Source: Cryptomeria japonica (taxonomy: Eukaryota > Streptophyta > Pinopsida > Cupressales > Cupressaceae). From it: 64,000 bases of DNA. Location of the stretch: positions 25,102,966 to 25,166,965 of the forward strand of contig NC_081413.1 in NCBI RefSeq assembly GCF_030272615.1. The letters are read 5' to 3'. The notes beneath the pieces are model-generated. The model worked only from the letters and a program-made list of their open reading frames with translations, ran no database searches and had not been told where the DNA came from. Positions within the stretch are counted from its first letter, which is position 1. Each line of letters opens with the position of its first letter. The position numbers and the translations under genes were made by a program. Below are positions 1-14,158 of the stretch, in pieces.

Positions 1-764
1 TTCTCAACAATGAACTAAATTTTGAGATATAGCAGAAATATTGGTGACAGTAAGTCACTAAATCTCAATGTTTATGAAATATGTACGTACAAAATCCCAC
101 TGATGTTGGTACTGTAGTTTGAAGATCTCATTAAAAACCATTGCTGTTGAAGCACAATTCATCATTTTTGTTGGCCAAATCTTGTTTATGAGTGCTCACT
201 ATTGATTAATATGCATACAATTTAGAAATATGATATTTATTTATGATTTCTTATATATATGCCAAAATATAACTCTCTAGATATGTTTTGCTTAAATGTT
301 CAACCATATGCTACTAGATCTTGACAACTAATTACTCTTTCCAAATATTATGTCAATTTAACAAATCTCTTTGTAGATCACACTGTTCATCCATTTTCAA
401 CGGCATATGAATTTTAAAGACTAACAAATCTAACTCTCAGTTGTACAACTATAGTGCTTACCTATTCAGAAACCATCTAATTGTGGATGATGCTTTTTAC
501 TGTTCGACATTTTTTTATCAATGTTATTTTGTCAATAAATATACAATAATTGCAATTGACAATTGATATCTATGTTCATTTTTTAAAAATGTTTTGTTAA
601 TGCTAATTGTTATTCTATATTTTGTTTTCATCAAGTTCAGAAGCTTTTTGTTGTGTGTTACCAAATCGCTGCCCCATGCCCTTGTTCTTGCATGCTTGAC
701 CACCTATCGGCTTCCCGTTGCACGCAAATAAAGCGCGCAACCGCTAGTTATTAACGTTTAAACC
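1..764. other. AT-rich intergenic stretch
   Basis: No coding region, repeat or RNA gene could be supported here. The sequence is AT-rich with one slightly more GC-rich island around 660-760. Confidence 0.6.
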
Positions 765-1880
765 ATGGATTGTTTGAGACATCTGAAATATTATGAAGCG
801 TATGTAGACATTATGCTTTTCCCACACAAGTCCCATTTGGAAATTTGTGCGCAGCAAGTACGTTTTCAAGTGGATGAAAAAGTTAAATTAATAACATTCT
901 GTATTATATTTGGTGTCTCCATGTCGGTAGGGCACATTCATTGGGGAGCTGTCATTCATTGGGACGAGAGAGAAAATAACGTGGGTATCCCATTTCTCTC
1001 ATTTGTTCTGTCATTGAAGTGAGGATTTTTAATTCCACTCTCTTCAACTATGAAGTAAATAGCGAGCGACGGCAGGACTCTTCAGTTTCGAAAAGAAGAA
1101 TTACGTATGCTTTGATTTGACATCATTTAATATTTGTGCCTGTACCCCTCTGTAACTTTTTCTTCCTGGGCACCATATAGGTATGACTTGTTATGTTACA
1201 AACTAAAATACAAAATACTCACTTCTAATTTGACTTTAACATTCTTGATATTTTCCAGAATTATATGAAATTACATTGATATTTGAAAAATCAAATTACG
1301 AGGGTTGAGGATATGTTAGGGTTTAGGTTTTAGCTTTCTTTTTATTTTGAAGGCTGTGTATTATTTTTTATATTTATTATTTTTTATATTTATTGCAAGT
1401 TCTTTTTGCTGTTTATAATTATGAATGTTATTGTTTTTTTATAATCTCCAAATTCATTAATCAAGTTGTTCATATTGGTGTTTTAAGTTTTATTGCAAGT
1501 TCTCTTTGATGTTTATGATTATGGGTGTTATTGTTTTTTTTTATATAATCTCCAAATTCATTAATCAAGTTGTTGATATTAATGGTGTTGAAGTTTTGAT
1601 AGCACATGAAGATAGTTTCACCATTAAAGTAAATTAGGAAGTTTGTTTGTAAAATCTTTTCACATATATATGTCTTCTAAAATACCTCTAGATATGGTTC
1701 TCTTTCATTTGACTTCAAATTTTTTTATCTTAATTAATTATTTTGTTGAGAACATTCTCTATAAAAATACACTTAAAAAATGAGTGACCAAGATTGTGTC
1801 CCCTCAGTTGTCTATATGTCTTTATTCATTTTCACCCCTTAGACATAAGGTTTTTCCATCTCAAAATAACAATCTCACTC
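765..1880. repeat. Diverged direct repeat, copy 1
   Basis: Blocks of this stretch recur in the same order about 2.6 kb downstream (3374-4560). Examples are the stretch with CAAGTGGATGAAAAA near 870, the AAATTACAT/ATATTTGA block with GGTTTTAGCTTT near 1270-1340, and TATGTCTTCTAAAA near 1668. The two copies are clearly diverged and contain indels. This could be an old segmental duplication or very old terminal repeats of an unrecognised element; no element ends were found. The 85-codon ORF at 765-1022 lies inside it and is not conserved as an ORF in copy 2, so I do not call it a gene. Confidence 0.6.
1391..1590. repeat. 100-bp tandem duplication
   Basis: Two adjacent copies with a period of 100 bp, each starting TATTGCAAGT and containing TCTCCAAATTCATTAATCAAG. 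They differ by a few substitutions and a longer T run in the second copy. Confidence 0.8.
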
Positions 1881-3373
1881 CTTTCACTTACCAATTACTA
1901 TTTATTGATCAAAATTTATCTTCAACTATTAAATTGAGTATTATTTAATCATCATAGATTACTCACTACCTTTAAATTTAAATCTGTAATTATGATCTGC
2001 ATGCGTTAAGGATAGTGATATAGTGCCTTGGCTCTCTGTTAATACTAAATACCAAAAACTAGGAGCTCCATCTTCTTACACATGGTAAAATGAGTCTGTA
2101 AATCTCAGAATGCAATCTGCATTTTAATAAAGTGGGAATATAGATGTCAATGAGACCAATGAATATTTGCCGAAAAAAAACTTCCATAAAAATAGCAGGG
2201 AAGAAATGAGCATTGTATTCTCCATTAAAAGGTAATAACTTTCATGGGGATTTAATAGAGCTCTTAGAAACGAGAAAAATAGAACATATACGGTATAATC
2301 CAAAACCATCTGATGTACGTGTTAGTTCATTTAAGTCAAGGATTTTTACCACTTTTCATCTAGAAAATATGTGCTGGTTATGCTCAGTTCAAACGTTGCA
2401 TTTCCTCGGATCCAGTAAAAGACAGAGAGATCCCAACCATCCTATTTGAGAAAAAACTAAACACGTTGCAAACCACTTTCAGTTGCACGCAGCTTGGCAC
2501 GGTGCAATGGCATTTATATCAACTAGTGAAAATCATGCTCATTGGATCGTGCCAAAGTGCGGCTTCTGAAAGGAATGAGTATTTTTTTCTCTCAATCTTC
2601 GCTGCAATGCTTGAATTAGATGGTTGCATGGGTATTTATAGGAAGCCAAAAACATTAATAAAAAATCTGTGAAGAGATTGCCCACACAGTATTGGGGATC
2701 ACAGAACTCAAAGTTGAATGCCATTCTCAGCAGCTCATATCTTTTTCAAATTCTTTTATTCAACGAGACTTGAACAGTAATGGATTTTTTCCTAAAAAAT
2801 TTTCAATATATCAATTATTTACAGTCACAAATGTTTACAGTCAAAAATGCTATCATGTTGTCAAGACATCTGAATCAATGTAAAACTATGAAGTTTATAT
2901 AAAATTTGAATTCATGAAAGTAATTTTTTATTAATTTAAATATAATAGATGATGCAAATATAATGGTAATGGCTATTTTCCATACAAAACAGTCTTCCAT
3001 CAAAAATACAAATTTGCATAATACAATTATTTTTCACGGGATTTTTTGGTATTTTTACATCATTAAGAAAGTAGATTAAGAAGATCAACCAGTAAAAATT
3101 GTGTAAAAATCCATTATGATTTACAGATTTTATATTTTTAATCATGTATTATTTTGCATAGAAAATAAAAAACTTCATTTATAATATTCATTGATATTAA
3201 TTTTTATTAAAAATATTTTAAAAATATCAAATCTACATACTAATAATCTATGCAAAACTTATCACACCCAGATCAAACAAAGTTCTCAATTTTCATAAAT
3301 AGATAGTCAAGCAGGCTGAGAGAATTTAGGATAGATGATGGCATGATTAATTTCCCACAAGAGGAAAGACTTA
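1881..3373. other. AT-rich spacer between the two repeat copies
   Basis: Only short overlapping ORFs on both strands are present, with no recognisable protein motif. I see no RNA gene or element boundary. Confidence 0.5.
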
Positions 3374-4560
3374 TTATGCTTTTCCCACCAACCCCAATTT
3401 GTGTGCAGTAAGAACATTTCCAAGTGGATGAAAAATTAATATAATTACATTCCGTATTATGTTTGCTGTGTCCATGTCGGCAAAAGCATTTAGCTCTTTT
3501 GTTTTGCCATTCAAGACAGTGGACGTTAATTCAGAGGAATAATATCCACAATAGATAAAGTAAATAGCCACTTATGGAGTGGTTCTTCAGTTTCAAAAAG
3601 AATTTTCTACGTTGATTTGACATCTTCACACAGATTTGAGCTGTTGTTATTTTTTTTTTTTTTTTTCGCTACAGCATCATATGATTTGTTTTTTTTTTTA
3701 TGGAAAAAGAAAAAGAAGATTGCATAGTTCAATAAAAGATATAATTTATAGCAGATAACAGCAACAACAAAAATATCATATTGTTGCGATGAACTAAATC
3801 AATAATAATGACAAAAGAGTAAACTCATTACAACAGCTTGCTGCCAACAATGAAAGAAATAATACATGTGTGTAGGTTTTTTATCAATGTTTGCACCTAC
3901 AAAAACAAAATGCCTACTTCTAATCTTATTGTACGTTTTCTATATTTTCATATGAAATTACATAAATATTTGAGAAACGTAATTAAGGGCTGGAGCATCT
4001 CTTAAGGTTCAGGTTTTAGCTTTGTCTGTACTATTTTTTGTATTATGTCATTCTTCATGTTAAGAGTCTGGAATATTTTGTATGTCTATTGTAAGGTCTT
4101 ATTTGTTTGTTACATTGTTAATCTTTAATAGCCTCAAACTTCACCAATTCAGAAGTTCGTGTTGGTGTTGATTTGACAGCACATTAGAATGTGTCAACTA
4201 TCAAAGCAATTTAAAGAGTTTGTCTCCAAAGTCTTTCATGAGGTATGTCTTCTAAAAAAATTCTAGATGTGTTCTTCTCATTCCATAATATGATCATGTT
4301 TTTTGTTGGCTTGATAATTTTACCTTAATTTGTTATTGTGTTGAGTCATGTATTCCCCCTAAAAATATTCTACAATAAAGAGTGACCAATAAATGGGGTT
4401 CACCTTTGTGTTGTCTACAACTTTGTGAAGGGATTTCTATTTTTTTCTTCATTAAGACTAGTGACAAGGTCATTTTCAAACATGGCCCCCAGTTTATTTT
4501 AATACCATTTCTCATTTTCACACTCTAGACATGAGACTTTGTCATTTCAAAGGAGAGAGC
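3374..4560. repeat. Diverged direct repeat, copy 2
   Basis: Second copy of the block at 765-1880, with the same order of short conserved segments (CAAGTGGATGAAAAA near 3421, GGTTTTAGCTTT near 4012, TATGTCTTCTAAAA near 4243). It also holds an 18-base T run near 3650. Confidence 0.6.
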
Positions 4561-4908
4561 TCTTTGTGTCTATGTTTGGATGGAGTTTATTGGATCGCCT
4601 TTTCTCATGCTATAATTTTTATCCAAAATAATAGTCTTGCTAGGAAATATCATTTGTGTCAAGCCAACTTTTTTTCTCAATTGATTTGCAAAAGCATATT
4701 TATCTCAAAATTGATCTCTCCAAGGACTTGGATAATTTATTTGAGATACATAGTTGGAAAATTATACACCCACACACTATGTTATTTATCTAAATTTTCC
4801 TAGCACCTATTTTTGGTGTTTATCATATAATCATATGATCAAAGGTTGTCTCTTGTCACTCATTGCAATAAACCCACTCCCTATCTTGTTAATTATGCCC
4901 TCCCCATC
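4561..4908. other. Unassigned AT-rich flank
   Basis: Left flank of the Copia element that begins at 4909. Nothing recognisable was found, and it does not convincingly continue the older Copia remnant seen to the right of that element. Confidence 0.5.
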
Positions 4909-5305
4909 TATTGGAAAGATTAAGAGCCCATCATGAAGCTATCCACACTTCAAGGGATTGACCAAGAAACAAACCAACCATAAGAGAATGTTGCAAAATG
5001 AGAAAGAATAAACAATCGAGATTGAAATGAAATGCTTGAGATGAATTGATATGAATTGATGATACAATGTACAAATGAACCTTTCTTATATAGGCAAGAG
5101 ATGATGAGGTAGTTACAACTAACCTTGATAAAAAATTAATGTTTATTCTTGATGAAACTAATATTAAATTGTGAGCTATGACTCATCTCTATCTAGAATG
5201 ACACCTAAGATAACTAACATGAACAATATCAAATGAGAGTTCCATGTGACAACTAAGCTATCCTAAGTAAACTTAATAAAAGTGAATAGACTATTCACAC
5301 CAACA
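4909..5305 (-). repeat. LTR (3' LTR of minus-strand Copia A1)
   Basis: Matches 8774-9202 along its length, including GATGATGAGGTAGTTACAAC and CAACTAAGCTATCCTAAGTA. The outer end reads TATTGG where the other copy has TGTTGG, so the terminal dinucleotide is mutated here. It is about 30 bp shorter than the right copy, mainly near the inner end. Confidence 0.85.
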
Positions 5306-5490
5306 CCCCCTTTAAGTGTAACTTAGAGAGAAAAATTATTATGCACAAATGATGCAAGATTAATATGAATATGCAATATATGGGTCCCAACAACTTAACA
5401 CCCCCCTTAAGTTTAACTTAGAGAAAAAATTATTATGCACAAATGATGCAAGATTAATATGAATATGCATTATATGGGTCCCAACAACTA
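5300..5490 (-). repeat. Polypurine tract and about 95-bp tandem duplication beside the LTR
   Basis: The C-rich run at 5306-5313 is the polypurine tract on the minus strand. The segment from here through GGGTCCCAACAACT is duplicated in tandem, and the second copy starts with another C-rich run near 5400. The element therefore has two polypurine-tract-like sites about 95 bp apart. Confidence 0.7.
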
Positions 5491-5784
5491 AGCCATGTTA
5501 AGTACCCATGCACAAATAATTATGCAACTTATTTTTAACAAACAAAGAAAAGTCAAAAACCCTGTGGGACAAAACTTCTCTCCAAAAAAGAGAGATGAAA
5601 AATATGTACAAGTGATAGATCATGTGATGTATGGAGGTCTCATGTCAATACCCCCCAAGAACTACATCCATCACAAGAAAATAATACAGTCACCCCTCCA
5701 ATGAAGGGAAGTATAGAGACAACATTGCCCCCATAATGAAGTATCATCAAAGCCACCAAAGTATATTTGAGGCCAAAAAAGAAT

Positions 5785-7209
5785 CTAATGGCAACAAATA
5801 TCAGGTATCCCCTTGGGAAGAAGGAAATGCAATGGTGAATGTAGAAGAAACTCTGCATCCATGATGAAATGAGAAGGAAGAAGTCTCATCAATGAAAAAT
5901 CCATGGATTCATGATCAACCCTACACTTTGCAACAACATCATCTTTGTCACCATGAATGAACACTAAATTTACTACAAACTCAACATTGTCGTCAACTTT
6001 TGTAATCTGATAAATGGATAGTAGATTATGGGCTATCTCAAAAAAATAATGAACATTATCTATTGATCCATCACCCAAGTCAATATCACCTACTATAGCA
6101 ACATGAACAAAATTATTATTTGCAATCAAGGGTCTATCACAAGAGGGCTCTCTAAGAGAACCTAGAACCATGACATCAACCAAACGGGTGATGTGAACTG
6201 AAGCTCTAGAATCAATAATCCATCCAATGTCCTGAGGTGCTTGAGTGGTAATAAAGCCATGACCCTTTCCTTTGTGATTTGGAGAACTATCCTCATATTT
6301 GGTAGAAGGTGAACTAGATGAAGGAATGGAAATATTATGGACCTTGAGTAATTGTCTCAACTCATGATTTTCTTTCTTATAACAATTTTTTTCATCATGT
6401 TCAACTTTCTTACAAAATCCATACAAGGGTTTGTCATTCTTATTGTAAATTTGATCATTATGCCCGAATTTCTTACAAAAAGAACAATTGGATCCCTCCT
6501 TCTTAGAATTCACCTCTTTGGAAGAGGGAAAGGAAGTGTCACCAGATTTTGCCTTGGTCTTGTTCATGTTCTTACCCCGTCCCTTTGAAGATTGAACCAT
6601 CAAAACATAACTCTTAGGAATAACATCCATTTGAGTCAAATTGGCCTACTACCTATTCAATCAATCACAAACCTCCTCAAAAGGAGGCATCTTATAATAT
6701 TTTCCCACAACATCTATAGTAGAATAGAATATAGATGAAAACACTTGAAATGGACCTTGAATCTTAGATAGGACCAAGAAAATACACTCCCTATCTTCTT
6801 TAATATGACCATAGCCTTTCAACTGTGACAAAATCAACTTGAACTATGCAAGGAAATCTTGAATAGTGGGAATTACATCTAGAGAGAGAGAAGTGAGATT
6901 GGCTTCAAGCTATAGGATCTTGAACTAATAGATCTTACCATACAACTCTTTAAGCTTATCCCACATCTTTTTAGGTGTGGTATACTCAGCAATATGAAAC
7001 AACAAATTCTCTGACACGTGAAGACCTATGAGTCCTTTCACCTCATCCATTTTGTTCCTATGAACAAACTACTCAAATGCCTTAGTGAATTCAAGTTGTT
7101 TAGCATCTAACATTTTCCAAAGACCTTAAGATTGCAACAATTGTGACATCTTGATCTTCCATGTCAGATAGTTGTGTGGAGTGAGCAATTCAATCCTAAG
7201 GTCTGACAT
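5785..7209 (-). pseudogene. Copia Gag and partial protease, broken by stops
   Basis: One continuous frame starts at the ATG at 7209-7207. The N-terminal 190 codons resemble the Copia UBN2-type Gag (CTP..NYLTWKIKM, a CHVSENLLFHIAEYTTPKKMWDKL-like block), but carry about eight in-frame stops, nearly all TAG or TGA. The open stretch from 6639 holds two cysteine-rich knuckles (CSFCKKFGHN, then GFCKKVEHDEKNC). After these come the retropepsin site GWIIDSRAS, where the usual DSG is DSR, and the NLLSIYQI block that normally follows it. The frame ends at 5785 without integrase or reverse transcriptase. It is non-functional as it stands. Confidence 0.8.
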
Positions 7210-8761
7210 GATATACCAAAGAACACAAAAGATAAATATGCAAGAGACAACCTCTAAAATAGATAATTTTACAATTCTCAAACACCAAATTTACCAAAAC
7301 AACAAGGAAAAATATGAAATATAGCTTATGAAGTTGAAACAAGGCACCTGATTAACAAGAATGGCTAATAGGTGGGGCTTGCAAGTAAGGTGGATGACAA
7401 TTGATCGATGTTGGGAGTCACTTGTAACAAATATCTTCACCTTTTAGGAAGTCATTACAAGCACTTCACTATGCAATGAAATCACAGCCTTCAGAGAGAT
7501 AATATCAGGTCCAAAACAAAATGCTTAGTCAAATAACAATGTTGTTGCAACTAAAAACCAATACTATCTCAGCCTTAGAATGTACATAGCCAATAAAATG
7601 ATATCTCAACTTGCAAGTAACAGGCAATATCTCGTAGCCACAAAAGTGCACAGAGTCAAGGAAGAATAGTGTCGCAACTTGCAAGTAACAGGCAATATCT
7701 CGTAGCCACAAAAGTGCACAGAGTCAAGGAAGAATAGTGTCGCAGTTAATGAAGATGAAGAAACTTCAAACAAAATATGTGTCTCCTTGCTACGTAGAAA
7801 AGAGAATTATTGTACCAAATCAGTTATAATGTAGATCAATTGCAAGTGGATCGCAGGTCAAAAAGGTATGTAGTCGTTGCCAACCACTGTCAATAGCTAT
7901 GCAGCCAAGACCTAGCACTCAAATTGAACATGGCTAGAAACATGAAAAACCACATGCGCTAGAGTTTACATGTGGGTCGCTAGTTTATATATCGCTCCAA
8001 TGTAAATGCCACATACCAATAAAAAAATGGCTCTAATAGTTGTCATACGTCCAATAATGAGTTGGAACATGGGTAAAAATGAGAGCTCAATGCTGTTGCT
8101 TGTGAAGTTGGCTCTCAAAGAGAACACCATGCCACAAGCAAGTAACAAAATATAACACGGCACACAACTTTGATATATGGCAATGTTAAGGAATATAAAG
8201 TTCCACCACGTTTTGAAAATACGATGCTAATTAATATCCTTGATATCGCTGCAAATATATATTGGTTGCCAAGAAATGAACTCGAAACCAAAGTAGCGTT
8301 GCCAATAATGTAATACTGTTATAGCTGAAAGCGGGTATTAATAGAGATCACTCCAAAGTCCTCGGGTAATGATAATCGCCTTGGACAAACATTTGAACTT
8401 GACAACAAATACAAAATAAAGCTTTGACAAAATAAAAGGCTGGCTGCAAAGTATGATGTTTGCGATGGAGTCAATGATGATACGCAACCAAATGATATCA
8501 GTTAGAAAGGAGAGAATATATATCACTGTTCAATAATAAGTAGCTTGTAGTATTGTCACTGCTGCAAACAAGCTAAAAAACTGAATAAATTTGTCGCCGT
8601 ATGTATAAGGGCATCCCAAACGGAGACGATTTCTAAAAATTCAAGGAAATTTTAACATCGAAATGATGTTATCTATGAGCTAGACTGTAGGAGGGATGAA
8701 TAACAAATTTCTATCAAATGCTCAATTCTCTATGATACGCAACCAAATTTGTATGGACAAA
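7210..8761 (-). other. Long untranslated leader of Copia A1
   Basis: About 1.5 kb lie between the primer-binding site and the Gag start. I find no conserved protein segment on either strand. It may contain foreign insertions that I cannot delimit. Confidence 0.45.
7607..7742. repeat. 68-bp tandem duplication
   Basis: Two essentially identical 68-bp units start CAACTTGCAAGTAACAGGC at 7607 and 7675. Their near identity inside an old element suggests a recent duplication. Confidence 0.9.
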
Positions 8762-8773
8762 GGCATGATACCA
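8762..8773 (-). promoter_or_regulatory. Primer-binding site of Copia A1
   Basis: On the minus strand this reads TGGTATCATGCC and directly abuts the 5' LTR. It matches the initiator-Met tRNA 3' end used by many plant Copia elements in its first eight bases. Confidence 0.75.
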
Positions 8774-9202
8774 TGTTGGAAAGATTAAGAGTCCATCATG
8801 AAGCCGGCCATACTATAAGGGATCAATCAAGAAACAAATCAACTACAAAAGAATGATGCAACATGAGCAAGAATGAACAATGGAGATCAAAATGAGATGC
8901 TTGAGATAAATTAATAAGAATTAATGATACAATGTACAAATGAACCTTGCTTATATAGGCAAGAGATGATGAGGTAGTTACAACTAACCTTGATACAAAA
9001 TTAAATGCATGATGCATTATGAAACTAATATTAATTAATGAGGTGTGACTTATCTCTATCTAGAATAACACCTAAGATAGCTAACATGAACAATATTAAA
9101 TGAAAGTTCTATGCGACAACTAAGCTATCCTAAGTAAACTTAACATGTGTGAATAGGTACTAACTTAGAACTCGTTCTAATATATCCTTATTCACACTAA
9201 CA
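8774..9202 (-). repeat. LTR (5' LTR of minus-strand Copia A1)
   Basis: Begins TGTTGG and ends ACTAACA on the plus strand, which gives the canonical TG...CA termini on the minus strand. It is the partner of 4909-5305. Confidence 0.85.
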
Positions 9203-9540
9203 CTAGCTTCCCAAGAAATTTCCTTCCACCTTTCACTTGTTCTAAAGAACTTAAGAAGTTTTTATTGTAATCTATATGTTGGTTGGATCCTAAATCAATA
9301 TACCATGTGTTAATTGAATTTATTTGGGTAGCTAGAGAGTCTATCAATATATTATGATTGCACTTTTTTTGAGAAAAAGTTGATTGTCTTTTTTGATAAA
9401 AAAACATTTTTCCTCTTATATGTGATTTCCTAAGAAATTGATCACTTTAATGACCTTCTCCATAATTATATAACATGTGATAGATTTTTCCTCTTTTAGA
9501 ACTATCTTTCTAATTTCTCCATTCATTTTGTGTCTTTTAA
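9203..9540 (-). pseudogene. Remnant of an older Copia: zinc knuckle and protease
   Basis: The minus strand encodes a degraded Gag-protease junction. Near 9435-9480 a broken CCHC knuckle can be seen (YNYGEGH, a stop, then SDQF). From 9407 an open stretch leads to NTWYIDLGSNQHID, the Copia retropepsin site with DSG changed to DLG. The open frame runs a few codons into the neighbouring LTR by chance. This is a different, older copy than element A1, as the protein differs. Confidence 0.65.
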
Positions 9541-10286
9541 AAATCATATATTTTTTAATATCCTTTGTATAATTTCATTACCTTTTACTATTTCTATGTT
9601 GATTCTCTCGATATTATCTTTGAGTTTTGTAGCATTGCAAATTGCACCATGTGCATTTATGACACTTACGCTTTGCACTTGGCACATTTATGATAAAATA
9701 CACGATCAAGATTTCACAATTCTGACTTCATGAATTGTAAAGATGAGCATTAGCAGCCTGTGGTTTGAATTTCGGATGAATTTGGCTACACGGGATCCAT
9801 GGCATACAAACATCCCGAAAATATTTTGGGATTCAAATGAGCATATTCTATATCATAGCTTTTATGACACATTCTCCTTCACACAAGCACATCTAAAATG
9901 GCTATTCCCAACCATTCCAAGCAACAAAACTATAATTTCTCCCTCATTTTGTCTCTTTAGTCATTTTGATTCGCTATCTCTCTCACACACACAAACAACG
10001 AAGCTCTATAGATTTTCTCCACACTCTTGTAGTACTCAACACTTCTCTCAATCTACAATCACATCTATTGTCTCAAGAGAGAAGTCATAGTTGTATAATG
10101 CTCTCTTACTCATCTTTAATCTCATGCATTGATCTTATATTTATCTAGTTGTCTTTATACTTTATCTATTGACATTTCATCTCTAGTAATAGGGTATTCC
10201 TCCACAATGAGGATCATTTCTATTACATGTCTATTCAATCTTTAATCTAGCTATCTATGGAGGTAAAAACATTGAAACAAGGGTCT
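9541..10286. other. Unassigned flank left of the Tekay-like element
   Basis: AT- and CT-rich sequence with CACACACA and repeated TCTC runs near 9980-10080 that resemble an LTR R-U5 region. No partner LTR was found. No gene is supported. Confidence 0.4.
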
Positions 10287-10291
10287 AACTA

Positions 10292-13287
<2,996 letters not shown>

Positions 13288-13290
13288 TTT

Positions 13291-13306
13291 TGGTATCAGA
13301 GCCTAG
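13291..13306 (+). promoter_or_regulatory. Primer-binding site of chromovirus A2
   Basis: TGGTATCAGAGCCTAG, complementary to the 3' end of initiator-Met tRNA, starts three bases after the 5' LTR. Confidence 0.9.
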
Positions 13307-13382
13307 GTTTATAACACTAGGACCTATATGAGTCACTTCGCTAAGATAAATCTGGAAATTAATAGCTTTATGTTTTACAGAA

Positions 13383-13745
13383 ATGGTTCGTACCAAGCAG
13401 ACAGCCCAAAAGTCAGTAGCAGGGTATGCCCATTACCTGAGGGTTAAAAAGGATCCTCAATCACCTATCAAGCCAATTTTGGATGATGCCCCTTTTGAAG
13501 CAAAACCAGTCCCAGAAGAGAGTGTTGTAATAGGAAAGGACCCTACCGAATGTCATACTGAGAAGAATATCCCTGAAAAAGAAAAAGAGCTTGAGTTGGA
13601 ATATTCACCTATCAGGCCAATAGTGATCAGTTCTGAAGAATCTAAGGAGTATACTCCTTTAAGTGAGACTGAATCGGAAGGATATACCCCATTAAGTCCT
13701 AATGAGTCGAAAGAATCCACTCCCCTAACTCCTCTTGATGAGTGA
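13383..13745 (+). CDS. Small ORF between leader and gag with a histone-H3-tail-like N-terminus
   Basis: An intact 120-codon ORF starts at the first ATG after the primer-binding site, in the context CAGAAATGG. Residues 1-11 are MVRTKQTAQKS. Compared with histone H3 (initiator Met then A1...), 9 of 11 positions match, including R2, T3, K4, Q5, T6, A7, K9 and S10; the differences are V for A1 and Q for R8. Similarity fades after S10 (only G13 and A15 still agree), so this is not an H3 gene. Residues 25-120 are acidic and rich in Pro, Ser and Glu, with three imperfect repeats around YTPL/STPL and several SP or TP sites. No known domain or membrane segment is visible. It is the only undamaged frame in the element. 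Function is unknown; tail mimicry is an inference. Confidence 0.7.
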   Translation: MVRTKQTAQKSVAGYAHYLRVKKDPQSPIKPILDDAPFEAKPVPEESVVIGKDPTECHTEKNIPEKEKELELEYSPIRPIVISSEESKEYTPLSETESEGYTPLSPNESKESTPLTPLDE

Positions 13746-14158
13746 TGTAACTTGTTACAACACTTCAATAAAAATGTCTTTCCTTCTATTACCGAATAAG
13801 GATATAATCCCTTCTACTATAAAATAAAGATGTATTCTCTTCTATTATCAAATAAAGATGTTTTTTTTTGTATTTTGAGTTAAAAATTGTGTATTTCTTA
13901 ATGATATCTATATATACTTTGAACCTAGCTTATATTGTTAATGGGAATGAAGTAGAGTGAAATTATTTGATATTGTTATATTTTAAATTTATATTGTTTT
14001 CCTTAAATATTCAATAGGGGTATTAAAACTCTCTAGTTGTTTTATAAAGCCATAAGTTAGGGAATATTATAAAAGTTACGAAAGATGTAACATTGCAAAT
14101 ATGTCTCTTATCGCTAAGAATTATCAACATCTCCCTGTTGCAGAATTAATAAATAGAA
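13746..14158 (+). other. T-rich spacer between the small ORF and gag
   Basis: About 410 bp of AT-rich, T-run-rich DNA without an ORF. It begins near a possible donor (GATGTAACTT) and ends with CTCCCTGTTGCAG, a good splice-acceptor-like site 16 bases before the Gag ATG. A second acceptor-like TTATGTTTTACAG sits just before the ATG of the small ORF. An intron is plausible but unproven. Confidence 0.4.

Larger units (their letters stand above)
4909..9202 (-). mobile_element. Internally deleted Copia LTR retrotransposon (element A1)
   Basis: Two similar direct repeats of about 400-430 bp bound this unit. Read on the minus strand the LTR starts TGTTAGTGTGAATA and ends CTTTCCAACA. A primer-binding site resembling initiator-Met tRNA (TGGTATCATGCC) abuts the right LTR, and a purine-rich tract abuts the left LTR, so the element runs right to left. 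Internally it has only gag and the start of protease (7209-5785); integrase, reverse transcriptase and RNase H are absent. It is therefore non-autonomous. No clear 5-bp target duplication was seen (CCATC left, CTAGC right), and the LTRs are visibly diverged, so it is old. Confidence 0.85.

Noticed and set aside
2213-2449. Small ORF of 78 codons as a gene
   Set aside because: No motif, no codon signal, and competing ORFs on both strands.
4909-9407. Element A1 inserted into the protease of the older Copia remnant
   Set aside because: The sequence left of 4909 does not continue that protease and no target duplication links both sides.
13291-13306. tRNA gene at primer-binding sites
   Set aside because: Only the 3' complement of tRNA-Met is present; there is no cloverleaf.
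13383-13745. A true histone H3 gene or pseudogene
   Set aside because: Only the first 11 codons resemble H3; the remaining 109 do not, and the ORF sits at a fixed place inside a retroelement.
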